From Tanypteryx hageni (Eukaryota; Arthropoda; Insecta; Odonata; Petaluridae), in contig CM054118.1 in the NCBI GenBank assembly GCA_028673005.1, positions 9,686,082-9,750,081 of the forward strand: 64,000 nucleotides of DNA, read 5' to 3'. A program made the translations under genes and the position numbers. The notes under the pieces were generated by a model, which did no database searches, was not told the DNA's origin, and saw only the letters and a list, made by a program, of their open reading frames with translations. Shown here piece after piece: positions 1-9,741 of the stretch (positions are counted from its first letter, which is position 1; the number at the start of each line of letters is the position of its first letter).

Positions 1-1362
1 TATTTTGAGAGGGGCAATAAAAGTGGTTCAACAAAAAACGTCCAGTCACAATTTTTTGTCATATGCCCTATCGCATAGGGTCATTTCAAGCAAGGCTTGC
101 AGGAAGTACTGCAACAGGCCCCTAGTACTGTACTATTACAGCAAGTAACTTGAATTTATTACAGCAAAATTGCTTTATATCATTTTGTGCATGAATTTAT
201 TACAAATTTTAAACACATTAGGGTCAAGACACCATATATGGCCACTTCAAGCTATTTTTAAACATATCAAAATATTTATATAACTACCTGGTCACATTAC
301 TGTCACAAATTTGATTATTATTTTGCCTTATAGCAATAACAATCAAATGTTTTCATTTTTGTGATTTTCTGCCATAAGGCAAAGTAACAATCAAATTTTT
401 GACATAGTACTGCTACCAGGTATAGCTAAAATGCTCTAACTTGGCAGTGCACAATAGGCACATTTATGTTAGGACGAGTTTATCCTTGAGGCAGGATCGC
501 CTATAGGGGAGGTGTTTAGGTGTGGGCATTTTATGTGCGAACTTGGACTTGTGCAAACCAAAATTGTGTTACTGCACATAGGCTCTGACATTGACTCCCC
601 CTTAGAGTTTCTCCTTTCCTTCCCCTCTCACGCATCTCCAACTGCCACCTTAGAGCATGCTAGCTGAGACTGATTGACATACTTTTATAAGTTTTCAAAG
701 AATATATTTTTATTTCTATATTGAAAGTTGTTATAATATTAATTATTGTAATTCACTTTATTAATTCTCTCTTTATGTTCTTGAAAGCTAATGTCCTAAA
801 GAACTAGAACTTATTCTACCGCACGTACTAATAATTCCCAGTAAATAAGAGTTGCATGTTTTCTGATCAGAGCTGCTGCATGGACATCTGTCATCTGAGG
901 CACAGGCAATTACACTAGTAGTCATATAAAATATCAATTAACGTAAATATAGGATTGTTTATGAAACAGGATTTAGAATTTAAAAACTAAAAAATATTTA
1001 TTTTAGCATATTTAAAGTTACTGGCAAACTAAAAACAGGGTGAAGCACATTATAATCATTCAGCAGCATATTATCAAGCCTTCCTTTATAAATCATAATA
1101 ATCTAAAATAACCTAGTCATAACATTGTCTCAATCAAGTCATTACAAACCACCACCAAGACAACCTAGTCTAATCAAATCCCTCTATAGTCCTGCTGATA
1201 CATTTCTTGCTTATCTTTGACTTTCAAAGAATGTTATGTGATATTTTGTAACTAAGATTTATGAGAAAGGCTATACAAGTGCAGTAGCAAAGATGATTAT
1301 GAGATTTAGCTTCAATTTTCAAGTTCAGTAGCAAACTTTATTGAGAACAGTGAAAGTTTTTA
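1..1362. other. No gene recognised
   Basis: AT-rich sequence without a convincing exon or ORF on either strand. It is probably intron or 3' flank of the minus-strand TPR-like gene whose exons lie to the right. A slightly GC-richer stretch near 470-660 has no recognisable coding content. Confidence 0.5.
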
Positions 1363-1500
1363 TTTCTGATTTTCCATTAAGTCTCCAGCGGAAAGATAAA
1401 ATTTCTTTATGTTAAAAATTTTTACCATGCTATAAATGCAAAACATTTTGACCAATATTTATTTCTTTAAAATGACTTGAACCTAAAACTGTTTATAGAT
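1363..1500. repeat. Diverged duplicate of 4427-4550
   Basis: This segment and 4427-4550 share long blocks in the same order and orientation, including GAAGATAAAATTTC-type, GTTAAAAATTTTTACCA, GACCAATATTT and AAAATGACTTGAACC. Both copies lie directly beside a minus-strand splice donor GTAGG (1511 side and 4580 side). The pattern fits an old duplication of an intron start, perhaps with its exon, inside the TPR-like gene. Divergence is visible, so it is much older than the 16-kb array. Confidence 0.7.
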
Positions 1501-1511
1501 AAAATACCTAC

Positions 1512-1563
1512 CAGTTTTCAAATCCCAAATAATGTCCATTATTTCAGTTTCAATTAGACTCGC
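1512..1563 (-). CDS. Candidate small exon of the TPR-like gene
   Basis: On the minus strand a TTTAG acceptor precedes 52 nt that are open in the phase left by the 4581-4782 exon (reading ASLIETEIMDIIWDLKT) and end at a GTAGGTATTT donor. The intron sequence after the donor is homologous to that after the 4581-4782 exon, so this may be a duplicated exon. The acceptor has a weak pyrimidine tract and the peptide is too short to classify. It could be chance or a decayed exon copy. Confidence 0.3.
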
Positions 1564-2013
1564 CTAAAGAGACATATGGGTAATCACTGTGTAATATAAA
1601 GGCCAAGGTTCAATCCCAGGACCATTTAATTCCTCCATTTGAATAAAATAGGAATTGGTGCAGGATATTTTTGATTTGCACTTAAAAAATAACAGAAAAT
1701 AATCGTATGACCTTAGCGCTTGAACTAATGAATGCCTAAAAGAATGAAAATTAATTTTCTTGCCATCGATTTTCAAATGCACATCGATTTTATGCACAGA
1801 AATCTTTTGAACACAAAAATTTTATTTTTTGATGAGAAAATCTTTTAATAAAGGAAATCCCATTGTTGCTGATTTAGCTAAAATATGTGCACTGCATTGG
1901 ATTATAAGGAAAACAAAAAATATTTTGTGAGTATACACCCATGACCACCGATAGCAAAGTTGAACTCTGCTAAGTATGAATATATAAGTGCTGAATGAAT
2001 ATGTAAGTGCTTC

Positions 2014-2046
2014 AATAAATGAAAAGGAGAGAATCACTTTGTAAAA
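2014..2046 (+). repeat. Left 33-bp inverted repeat arm
   Basis: Perfect reverse complement of 4239-4271. The flanking bases diverge immediately on both sides, so the arm length is sharply defined. Confidence 0.85.
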
Positions 2047-2073
2047 AATCCCTCTTTATTCAAGAAAACCAAA

Positions 2074-2112
2074 AACGACCAGTTTCAAATATGATCTAGT
2101 CATCATCAGGTA
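2074..2112 (-). ncRNA. Hammerhead-ribozyme-like motif (PLE terminus)
   Basis: Read on the minus strand the order is CTGATGA, a short hairpin (ATGA/TCAT with a CTAGA loop), a few bases, GAAAC, TG and GTC. This is the order of the minimal type I hammerhead core described in Penelope-like elements (CUGANGA, stem II, GAAA, short stem III, NUH). Here the bases between stem II and GAAAC weaken the fold, so activity is uncertain. Related motifs lie at 7294-7330 and 12394-12433. Confidence 0.5.
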
Positions 2113-2404
2113 TGGAAGTAACTAAATAATTAACACCGAAGATAAGTGCGATATATTACTTAGGACCGGGGTCTACATACTTACTTGCAATGACTGTGTC
2201 ACTCAATTTACATAGGGCAAACAGAGAAATTTCCACACTAGGGCTATGGACCACAGAAAATCTTTTCTACCAAGCTCGTTTAAATCCCACTTTACCCGAC
2301 CCCTGCTCTAAAATAACCATTCCTCCAACTTTATCCTGGAGGTCATTTATTTTGAAAGCAAAGGCCCGCAGACTAAATCTTTTCGAGCAGTTAGAAAATC
2401 TGTT

Positions 2405-4086
2405 AAATCATCATCATCATAGGTAGTCTGTGCGTAGACAGGTCCGTGATTATTCATGGTTAAACCTGGTTCTCCATATACTCCTATTTTCCGCTGTCCT
2501 CTTTATATCTTGATAACTCTCTTTCCCTTTCAAATCGTCTATCAGCTGAAACCTTTTCCTACCTCTTTCCCTTTTCCCATCTAGTTTTCCTTCTAACACG
2601 TCTTTAATCATACTCTCTCTCCTCAGGTAATGTCCAACCCAGTTAGCCTTCCTCTTTCTGATAGTCTGTATAATCATTCGCTTCTCTCCTATTCTTCGTA
2701 GCACTTCATCGTTTTTCATCCTATCTGTCCATTTTATCTTCAGCATTCTCCTCCAAGTCCATATTTCAAAGCTTTCCAAGTATTTGATGTCATTTTTCCT
2801 TAGCGTCCATGTTTCTGCCCCATACAATGCTATACTCCATACGTAGCATTTTATCAACTTCTTGCGGATATCTTCCCTTATATTCCCTGTAAGTAGTTGT
2901 TTCTTTCTCCTGAAAGCCGCTTTTGCTTTTCCTATTCTAGTTTTGATCTCATCCGTACATTTTGCCTCTCGTGTTATGATACTTCCAAGGTATTTATATT
3001 CTGAAACTTGTTCTAATGGCTTTCCCCCAATAGTTATGTTCAGATTCTCTTCTTTACCCGATATTCGAATGACCTTGGATTTTTCTGTATTTATTTCCAT
3101 ACCGTATTTTCTACCTGTTATCACTAGTCTATTTATCATTTTTTGTAGCTCCTCTTCCTTTCTTGCTAGAAGTACTTGATCATCTGCGTATTTTACTGTT
3201 CTTATAATCCTTCCTCCAATTTTGAAATCCCCTGTGCCTTCTAAAGCTTCTTGCATTAGACTTTCTCCATATATATTGAATAGGGTTGGCGATAGACAGC
3301 ATCCTTGTCTTACTCCTCTACCGATATTTATTCCGCAGGTTTCCACATTCTCAAACCTGACCTTTACAACTTGATTCTCATATAGATTCCTAATCAGTCT
3401 CCTGTCTTTCCAGTCTACACCTATATCCTTTAATATCTTCATCAACTTTACCCAATTTACTCTATCGAAGGCCTTCTGCCAGTCTACGAAACATGCGCGG
3501 ATATCTTGACTGTATTCTATTGCCCTTTCTGATATGATTCTAACTACTCCTATAGCATCTCTAGTTCCTCGTCCTTTTCTGAAACCGAATTGATCTTCCC
3601 CTATTATTTCTTCTGCCTTTTTCTCCAGCCTTTTATTAAGAATCCTCGTGATGATCTTCGATGTGTGTGACAGAAGGCTTATAGTTCTGTAATCTTTACA
3701 CTGCATTGCCTTTGGCTTCTTCTTTAGAGGGACCATTGTTACTTCTAGGAAATCCTGAGGCCACTCTCCTGTGTCGTAAATCTTATTAATTAATTTCGTG
3801 ATCGCTTTTAGTCCTTCTGATCCTATGACTTTAAGTATCTCAGCCGGTATTCCATCGCTGCCCGTGGCTTTCCCCTTCTTAAGTTCCACTATCGCTTTTT
3901 CTACTTCGCTCTCCATAATACTTGGTCCTAAGTTGTCTTCTTCAATGTTTTCCTCATTTTCCAGTTCTATTTTTGCCGCTCCTGTCTGTTTGCTGTATAA
4001 TTCCTTAATGTATTCTTCCCATACCTGTGCTACATCCTTTGTTTCTGAGACTATCTTCCCATCCGTATTCATAATTGTTAAATAGA
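2405..4086 (-). mobile_element. RTE-type LINE, 5'-truncated
   Basis: The element reads on the minus strand. Its 3' end is a short ATG/TGA-type microsatellite (about 2406-2420), the usual RTE tail instead of poly(A). The 5' end stops just before the reverse-transcriptase part, so the APE-type endonuclease is missing. A TGTTAAAT-like sequence occurs next to both ends (about 2397-2404 and within the doubled 14-bp segment near 4076-4103), consistent with a short target-site duplication. The ORF is undamaged, so the insertion is young, but without the endonuclease it cannot move by itself. Confidence 0.8.
2450..4072 (-). CDS. RTE-type reverse transcriptase (endonuclease-less)
   Basis: An uninterrupted 540-codon reading frame. 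Reverse-transcriptase blocks appear in order: KATGSDGIPAE (residues 68-78), DYRTISLL (127-134), FGFRKGRGTRDAI (about 162-174), motif A FVDWQKAFDR (195-204), RQGCCLSPTLFN (255-266), the catalytic YADD (295-298) and EYKYLGSII (about 358-366). The C-terminal part has ALYGAETWTL (from about 415) and a WTDRMKNDEV segment typical of RTE-like proteins of arthropods. Full-length proteins carry an N-terminal APE endonuclease; here the frame begins where that domain has already ended. The start methionine is only the first one inside the truncated copy. The product would make cDNA from RNA. Confidence 0.85.
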   Translation of the reverse strand: MNTDGKIVSETKDVAQVWEEYIKELYSKQTGAAKIELENEENIEEDNLGPSIMESEVEKAIVELKKGKATGSDGIPAEILKVIGSEGLKAITKLINKIYDTGEWPQDFLEVTMVPLKKKPKAMQCKDYRTISLLSHTSKIITRILNKRLEKKAEEIIGEDQFGFRKGRGTRDAIGVVRIISERAIEYSQDIRACFVDWQKAFDRVNWVKLMKILKDIGVDWKDRRLIRNLYENQVVKVRFENVETCGINIGRGVRQGCCLSPTLFNIYGESLMQEALEGTGDFKIGGRIIRTVKYADDQVLLARKEEELQKMINRLVITGRKYGMEINTEKSKVIRISGKEENLNITIGGKPLEQVSEYKYLGSIITREAKCTDEIKTRIGKAKAAFRRKKQLLTGNIREDIRKKLIKCYVWSIALYGAETWTLRKNDIKYLESFEIWTWRRMLKIKWTDRMKNDEVLRRIGEKRMIIQTIRKRKANWVGHYLRRESMIKDVLEGKLDGKRERGRKRFQLIDDLKGKESYQDIKRTAENRSIWRTRFNHE

Positions 4087-4238
4087 AATTGTTAAATAGA
4101 AATGATAATACTCTTCACCTCGTCAGCCAACTTATTCCTCCCACTCACATCCCACTGCTTACTTTCTTTCTTCCGAATCACCACCACTCCCCCCATACCT
4201 CAACTCAACCTTTCTCTCTTTCCCTCAAAAAGAAATTA

Positions 4239-4271
4239 TTTTACAAAGTGATTCTCTCCTTTTCATTTATT
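4239..4271 (-). repeat. Right 33-bp inverted repeat arm
   Basis: Perfect reverse complement of 2014-2046, bounding the Penelope-like frame in which the RTE LINE is nested. Confidence 0.85.
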
Positions 4272-4426
4272 AGGGAGTTCCACAAAGTTAAGATTTTATG
4301 GTTCAAATAATTTCAATATAAATATTGTAAATATAATGTAACCAAAGTTAAAATAAATAAAATTAAGTTAATGCATACAAAGACATTATATTTATAAAAA
4401 TTCATTTTTATATTATTACTTGTTAT

Positions 4427-4550
4427 CACTGATTTTTCATTAAATCTCCAGTGGGAAGATAAAATTTCCTGTTAAAAATTTTTACCACACAATAGGTGCG
4501 AAACATAATGACCAATATTTGATGCCTTTTATTAAAATGACTTGAACCTT
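4427..4550. repeat. Diverged duplicate of 1363-1500
   Basis: Partner of the duplicated intron segment at 1363-1500. It lies directly downstream (minus strand) of the 4581-4782 exon. Confidence 0.7.
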
Positions 4551-4580
4551 TTACTATATATAGAAAAAATATATTCCTAC

Positions 4581-4782
4581 CAGGATTATATCATAGTCAG
4601 TGGTAGTAAATATTGCTTCTGCCCAAGCTTCTATAGCCAACATTATATCCTTTTTTAAAAAGAAAAAGTACTCTCCTTTTGCTGCCAAAAAATCAGCTGC
4701 CAAATTATTCATCTTATCATTGTTAGCTAATTCAAATCCCTCATCAAGGTCATGGATAGGATCATATGTGTCACTATTCATC
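4581..4782 (-). CDS. Internal exon of unnamed TPR-like gene
   Basis: Minus-strand exon with acceptor TTACAG and donor CTG|GTAGGA. It starts with the third base of a codon and ends in phase 0. It encodes about 67 residues (MNSDTYDPIHDLDEGFEL, then LAADFLAAKGEYFFFLKKD and IMLAIEAWAEAIFTTTDY). The alternating small and aromatic residues (AADFLAAKGEYFF, AIEAWAEAI) suggest a helix-turn-helix repeat of TPR type. It is probably part of the same gene as the exons at 6888-7099 and 11270-11475, but the phases show that not every exon has been found. The protein is not recognised. Confidence 0.5.
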
Positions 4783-5007
4783 CTGTAACGACACTGCATA
4801 ACAAAATGTACAGTCAAACTTAATTCACTAACAATCACTTAAGTTTTCTTCATAAGACGCACAGTTTAGAAATGCATTATCAACATATGCTTCACAGATT
4901 ATAAAACATTTTTGCAAATAGGAAAATAAGGTTTATTTCATTTGATAAAATATTATACTCTTGTATAACAAAAATACTATAAAATTTCAATTTAGATAGG
5001 AACACAA

Positions 5008-5053
5008 TTTAGCCAAACAATTAGAGGGTTAACCCTCTAATTGTTTGGCTAAA
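5008..5053. repeat. 46-bp perfect palindrome
   Basis: Two 23-bp arms meet without a spacer at GTTAAC (centre 5030/5031); the first mismatch is at the 24th base. It could extrude as a cruciform or fold as RNA. It lies in a probable intron. It may be the remains of a tiny inverted-repeat transposon; no longer arms or target duplication were found. Confidence 0.85.
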
Positions 5054-5599
5054 GGAGTACTTTACTTTTAATTTAACTGTTTGTATGGTAAAATGCCATC
5101 ATTAGGTGAAAAAATTACTTAACAATGAGGAGAAAAATGACAAAGATAGCTCAAGCAATAAAAATGAACAAATTTTCACAACAAACCTAAATATTAAGTG
5201 GTAGAGGTGATAAAATGGTTGCAGATGCAAGATAATAATAATTGTAGATATTTTTTGTTTCTTTAAGATTAAATAATTTTCCCAAATTTTTCCGAAAATT
5301 ATAATATGCATAATCAGATTCAGCATGAAATTTACTGATAGATTGTCATAACTTTACTTAAATGACAAATTCACCATAGTCGAGACAAATTCTCGAGGTG
5401 GAAACTAGTAGTTGTAAAAAAGAGATAGCAATATCCCATTAGAAAGCATACTGTCTTCTAGATGTGGGACACAAAACATTACCTTTTCCTTTTCTAGTTC
5501 AATTTTGTCTTCTTCAAAAATGTTCATTGGCTTCTAGATGGCATATCCCTTATGGGCTTACAAATATCACTATCAAATATTCCTGTATCTATATCTACT
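5054..5599. other. No gene recognised
   Basis: AT-rich, probably intronic sequence between the palindrome and the hAT-type MITE. No splice-bounded ORF was found. Confidence 0.4.
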
Positions 5600-5607
5600 C
5601 TCTACAT

Positions 5608-5921
5608 CAGGCATGTCAAACTGGCAGCCCTTTCTTTGCCTCAGTGGGGCCTGAATGCCAATTTATGTCTCAACTAATTAGTTCGAAATTTTATACAAAT
5701 ATTATTTTTGTGAAAAGAAGACAAGATTTTTTTCTTAATTGTTGAGGACCAACAGAACGTTATTTCTTAATTATTGTTTTGTTTGCAAAATAGACATCCA
5801 ATCTTCAAGAAAAAGTCTACTTATTCCAACTTTTTCAACAAGTGAAATCATTATATCTGCCCTTCTGGTACATCCATTGCTTTAGTGTGGCCCTGATGCT
5901 TATTCGAGTCTGACATGCCTG
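5608..5921. mobile_element. hAT-type MITE
   Basis: The ends are inverted repeats: CAGGCATGTCAAACT on the left, and the complement of CAGGCATGTCAGACT on the right (14 of 15 identical). The flanks are CTCTACAT (5600-5607) and GTCTACAT (5922-5929), an 8-bp target duplication with one mismatch, the size made by hAT transposases. The CAGG(N)(N)TGTCAAACT end resembles known hAT termini. The 314-bp interior has no coding capacity. Confidence 0.8.
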
Positions 5922-5929
5922 GTCTACAT

Positions 5930-6887
5930 TATTCTCATTCTGTCTTAACCATTTTTGGCTTCAGATCTTTTCATATAATTTCTCTATATACTCCTAACAT
6001 CAACTGTGTGAGAATTATTTAAGTAAATCCATTAAATCCCAACCATATGTTCCCAAAAGGATATGTCGAGTAAAAATTGGACGTATGGTGTTCTATATAT
6101 GCATGCAATGAACCAATCATTCACCACACTGACAGGTGCAAGCATTTTTTGACAATTCATTGGTCTGTGAAATGTTTTAATTATTTTATAATGGTATTAA
6201 GTAATATCCCTACTACTAGCCATGAAATGAAAAGAAAGCGAGTTGTATAAGTATTGGCATATTACAGTTTTCTTTTATAATTAATATTTAATAAAATTTT
6301 CTTGTATTAAAAAACTAAAATACATAATAAAATGAAGTGTTTATGTATTTAAGATTGTGTTAACTAGACACCATTCCAGGAGTTTTTCTAAACAAAACAC
6401 AGGTAGCCTACAATTCTAGGCATGGGCCTGCAATTGACACAACATATAATCAGGCAGCTCTGTAATACCAGACATGCCAGATAAAAGGAATTTTACTGAG
6501 ACATGCAAAATTTAAAAGATTTCTATAAAGGACTTGTGTATATACATACAAGGTTACCTAGTTGTACCACATAGGAGTAGGCAACTCATAAATTTACTGG
6601 AATACAGGTTAAGGGTTTAGGAAATACATACTACAAAATTTCATAAGCAAACAAACTTTTTCAATCATATTTCAAATCATAGTCCACAGTAAAATTTCTT
6701 CAACATAATTTTTATTTTTTCAAATGAAAATGGAAAGACTTAAGTCAAAACAAAATTGACATTGTTAATATCACTTCAACTATTGCTACATTTTCATAGC
6801 CAAATAAAAGTAAAATGCTTACGAATCAAAAACTCGGGCAATAAGGCCAAACTAAACTGAATGAGCAAATACAAACATTTCACTTAC
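5930..6887. other. No gene recognised
   Basis: AT-rich sequence, probably intron of the minus-strand TPR-like gene. No motif worth naming was seen. Confidence 0.4.
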
Positions 6888-7099
6888 CTGAATTAAGAAA
6901 AAGGATGCTTTTCTATTACCCCTTCTAAAAGACATTTCATAGCACTTTGAAGCCCCTTGATAATCACCTGAGAATCTCTTTAGATTCCCAAGAAAAAATG
7001 GACATACTGTGTAGTTGGGATTCAACATCTGGGCTTTCCTTAAACATTCCTTAGCCCTTTTTATATCCTTCCAAGGCATTGGTAACTTCATAAATCCAT
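6888..7099 (-). CDS. Internal exon with TPR-like repeats
   Basis: Minus-strand exon with acceptor TTGTGCAG and strong donor CAG|GTAAGTG. It needs one base from the exon before it and ends in phase 0. It encodes DGFMKLPMPWKDIKRAKECL, then RKAQMLNPNYTVCPFFLGNL and KRFSGDYQGASKCYEMSFRR. The A.ECLRKA..LNPNY..... FFLGN......DY.GA..CYE spacing is that of a tetratricopeptide repeat pair. TPR proteins act as protein-binding scaffolds; the partner is unknown. The phases of this exon and the 11270-11475 exon do not match, so at least one exon between them was missed. Confidence 0.6.
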
Positions 7100-7293
7100 C
7101 TGCACAACTAAAAACACTAATATGTCATTTTTATATTGCAATGCAGAATAAAATGATGAACACTAAATTTGAACCAAATAATTTCAACCTACTTTACTAG
7201 ATATAGTTAATGATTTCAGGCGTTACTTGGTGGAATTACTTCATAATGTAAAATAAAGAGACTTCTTGTAATTTCACATAAATTTATTTAAAA

Positions 7294-7330
7294 CGACCTA
7301 GGTTTTGTTGCAATCCAACATCGTCAGGTG
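7294..7330 (-). ncRNA. Hammerhead-ribozyme-like motif (PLE terminal repeat)
   Basis: On the minus strand the order is CTGACGA, a stem TGTTG/CAACA with loop GATTG, AAAC, the self-complementary CTAG and GTC. It matches the minimal hammerhead core of PLE terminal repeats, in which stem III is very short and two copies may need to pair. One core position differs (the G of GAAA is A if stem II is taken as GTTG/CAAC). Confidence 0.55.
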
Positions 7331-7541
7331 AATAAATTCAAAGCTGGCAGCAATTTACAGTAATAGGTACAATGGGTGGGTGGAGGAGGGTGAGTTGGGG
7401 AGAATAAAGCAAGGAATTGTGGAGCAAACATCATTGGAGGAAAGGAGTGAACGTATGTTCGTGACAAGAGGGAGAAAACGGTTGAGCTTAGTGATGTCCA
7501 GTAAGTTGGATAATGAGAAGACAATGGGGATAATTGGTAGG

Positions 7542-7610
7542 AATAATTAGATTAGTGGGAGGTCAAGAAGTGGAGAATGAAAAGGATACAAAATATCATT
7601 TAAAACTTCA
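7542..7610 (-). repeat. PLE terminal repeat segment, downstream copy
   Basis: Identical by eye, in the same orientation, to 8289-8357 over 69 bp. It begins the 3' terminal repeat of the element. Confidence 0.8.
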
Positions 7611-7629
7611 GTTTTTTTAAGTCACACAC

Positions 7630-8190
7630 CGTATAATTTCAAATTGTTCCAGAATATCAAGCCTGGGTCCCTTTTTTCATAATGTAAGATTTTGGGAATA
7701 AAGTCGCTATTGTGCCCATATTCTAATAGATGTTTGTCAAAGAGAGGTTGTTTTACTGTTTATGAAGCAGGAATGATGTTCTTTGATTCTTTTTTTGAAT
7801 ATTCGTCCCGTTTGTCCTATATAAACGGCAGTACAATCTCCACAATGTAATTTGTAAATTCCACTTTTTTTCAAATTTTTTATTTTGTCTTTTGTATGAC
7901 ATAAAAGGTTTTTTAAGTTTGATCTATTGTATAAAGCGGCTCTAAATTTATTTTTGGGAATTAATCTGTTAATTTTAAGGGATATATTACCAAGAAATGA
8001 TAGTCTTCGCCATTGTGGTTTCAAATCGTCAACAGGGATGGTACCGTATATTTGTTTCATGGCTAATTGAGATTGTTTCCTCTTGTATACTGTCAATTAA
8101 TTTTTTAGGGTAGCCGTTGTTGACTGCTATTTGTTTAACAATTTTAAGTTCTTTCCCGATGTTGAAATCTGACAATGTTCAATAGCCTAT
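7630..8190 (-). pseudogene. PLE ORF, GIY-YIG endonuclease part, frameshifted
   Basis: The longest open part (7737-8096) has KSGIYKLHCGDCTAVYIGQT at its centre: GIY and YIG ten residues apart, a CxxC pair between them and KRIKEH after them, the arrangement of the Penelope GIY-YIG domain that nicks target DNA. Before it, in another frame, KELKIVKQIAVNNGYPKKLI reads on from about 8160, and after it FDKHLLEYGHNSDFIPKI and IFWNNLKLYGV continue near 7735-7640. There are therefore at least two frameshifts. The upstream reverse transcriptase has been lost, so this is a dead copy. Confidence 0.8.
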
Positions 8191-8243
8191 GAAGCATGGA
8201 ATGAAATATGGCAATTTTTTGTGAGAAATGGTGTCTTGAATTG

Positions 8244-8288
8244 AACCGTTGACTGGCTTGTCAAAGAAATATGAGCCAATGACATGAC
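8244..8288. repeat. 45-bp target duplication, inner copy
   Basis: Same sequence as 8358-8402, both encoding (minus strand) the SHVIGSYFFDKPVNG part of the interrupted transposase. It is unusually long for a target duplication. Confidence 0.8.
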
Positions 8289-8357
8289 AATAATTAGATT
8301 AGTGGGAGGTCAAGAAGTGGAGAATGAAAAGGATACAAAATATCATTTAAAACTTCA
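8289..8357 (-). repeat. PLE terminal repeat segment, upstream copy
   Basis: Partner of 7542-7610. It sits between the two copies of the 45-bp host sequence (8244-8288, 8358-8402). Confidence 0.8.
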
Positions 8358-8598
8358 AACCGTTGACTGGCTTGTCAAAGAAATATGAGCCAATGACATG
8401 ACTGGCAGTTAAACTTCTCAACAATATCACATGTGGTAGGTTTTTTTCCATCCTCAACATGTAATGAGGATTCTCTCTGGACCAAAAAACAATTTCTGTA
8501 ACATCACAAATACCGTGGAAGATGTCACGAAGGACAGGTGATGCATTAATCTCTGTTGAACATGACAGTGCCACTGCATTCATAAAATACAAGTACAT
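8358..8598 (-). pseudogene. Tc1/mariner-superfamily transposase relic
   Basis: The minus-strand reading gives VFWSRENPHYMLRMEKNLP, then HVILLRSLTASHVIGSYFFD and KPVNG. This is the region after the first catalytic Asp in DDE transposases of the mariner-like group common in arthropods (typically FWSRENPHW..., V.VW.G......IGP.FFDG.VNG). Only about 80 residues remain. The PLE insertion at VNG ended the frame; the codons after it (LKF, stop) come from the PLE. Confidence 0.65.
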
Positions 8599-9741
8599 GT
8601 CAGATAATGTAACAATATATCACAAAAATAAATCAAGGGTGCAGTGACTTCTCGGGCACCCCGTGGATTATGATCTTTCTTTTATTTTTTGGGAAATTTT
8701 GCATTTTACTTTTTTCAATGGACACAAGTTATAACTTTCAATTCTTTTTTTCTGTTTTTAGAATTTTTTAGCTTTGAAAAAATAATTTATTTTAGAGTTG
8801 GACTAGTTAAGAAGTTGTTGACACATTGTTAGCTAAGTGAGTTATTTTTATAGTAGATTTATAATAGACAAAAACCCTTATTTTAAGGCAATTTCAAATA
8901 AGAAAACTAAAATTACAAATTTGGCTACTGGAGAAATATCACCAATATTTGGAAGGCAGCGAATGTGTTAAGTGACAAACCTTTGGTTTACTCATAATTT
9001 GAGAAGTTGGTGGCAGTCACAAAATATTTCATGAAAATTCTTTAGATGCTCAATTTTTTAAAATATGTTAGTGAATGTGCCCATGTACATATGATTTCAA
9101 CTTAGTGAATGGTTTGCAATCACCATTCTTATTTTTTATGCCATATCTTTACAAAGCAACACTGATAACCTATCGCATTTGTTTTATATACTGCAGTCTG
9201 AAAAATCTCCTTTACCTATTTTCCTTCCATCATTCCTTCTACATATTATTTATTTAATAACACTTACATGTAGTACGGTAAGACTTTTTTATTGATTTAT
9301 TTTCTTTTTATTAGTCAAGTAGCATTTCTTCTTCTGCGATTCTTTCCAAAACCTTTTGGTTAGAAGCTGTCCATTGACAAGATTTTAAGCTATCTCCTCC
9401 AACACCACATTTCAACAATGCTTCTCTTCCCATTCTCCATGACTCCGAAACATATAAAGCAACACTACAAACATAACTCTTCACAAACTATTTTTGTACA
9501 GTATAAAACCTTTTATCTGGATTCAACTTATCCAAAAATCCAGTTAATGGGCTATTTTCTAAACGAATACATTTCTCCAAAATTTGTTAGGAGAAAGAAA
9601 TTTAAATTTTGTGCACCTCGCTAGTAATTACCCGGCTCACCACCATGTGTTGGATGCAATCCGATGCTCCAAGCTTTCATTTTTTTCAGTGCATTGTTTG
9701 TTTGTTTGTTAAATATCTCCTTTCATACTTTGCCCCATAAA
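8599..9741. other. No gene recognised
   Basis: AT-rich. Short ORFs at 9075-9257 and 9418-9624 have no recognisable content or splice sites. The part after about 9400 may be decayed flank of the pogo/Tigger relic. Confidence 0.4.

Larger units (their letters stand above)
2014..4271 (-). mobile_element. Penelope-like frame bounded by 33-bp inverted repeats
   Basis: Positions 2014-2046 and 4239-4271 are perfect reverse complements over 33 bp. Just inside the left arm is a hammerhead-like motif (2074-2112) of the kind found in PLE terminal repeats, so the frame looks like a PLE or a non-autonomous derivative. Short extra inverted arms are known for Penelope family members. The inner non-LINE sequence has a plus-strand open stretch from 2190 to the LINE insertion but no recognised domain, and a pyrimidine-rich block at 4110-4230 resembling the 3' part of the PLE at 7290-8288. 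An RTE LINE is nested inside. No clear target duplication was seen outside the arms. Confidence 0.5.
7290..8288 (-). mobile_element. Penelope-like element, 5'-truncated
   Basis: Reading on the minus strand: the C-terminal part of a PLE ORF with a GIY-YIG endonuclease (about 8190-7630), a pyrimidine-rich 3' region, and a terminal hammerhead-like motif (7294-7330). The first 69 bp of the 3' terminal repeat (7542-7610) recur upstream at 8289-8357, and a 45-bp host sequence is repeated at 8244-8288 and 8358-8402. A partial terminal repeat plus a target duplication is typical of PLE insertions. The host sequence is a mariner-like transposase relic. The reverse-transcriptase part is absent. Confidence 0.75.

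Noticed and set aside
2862..4085. Plus-strand ORFs over the LINE
   Set aside because: They are shadows of the minus-strand reverse-transcriptase frame.
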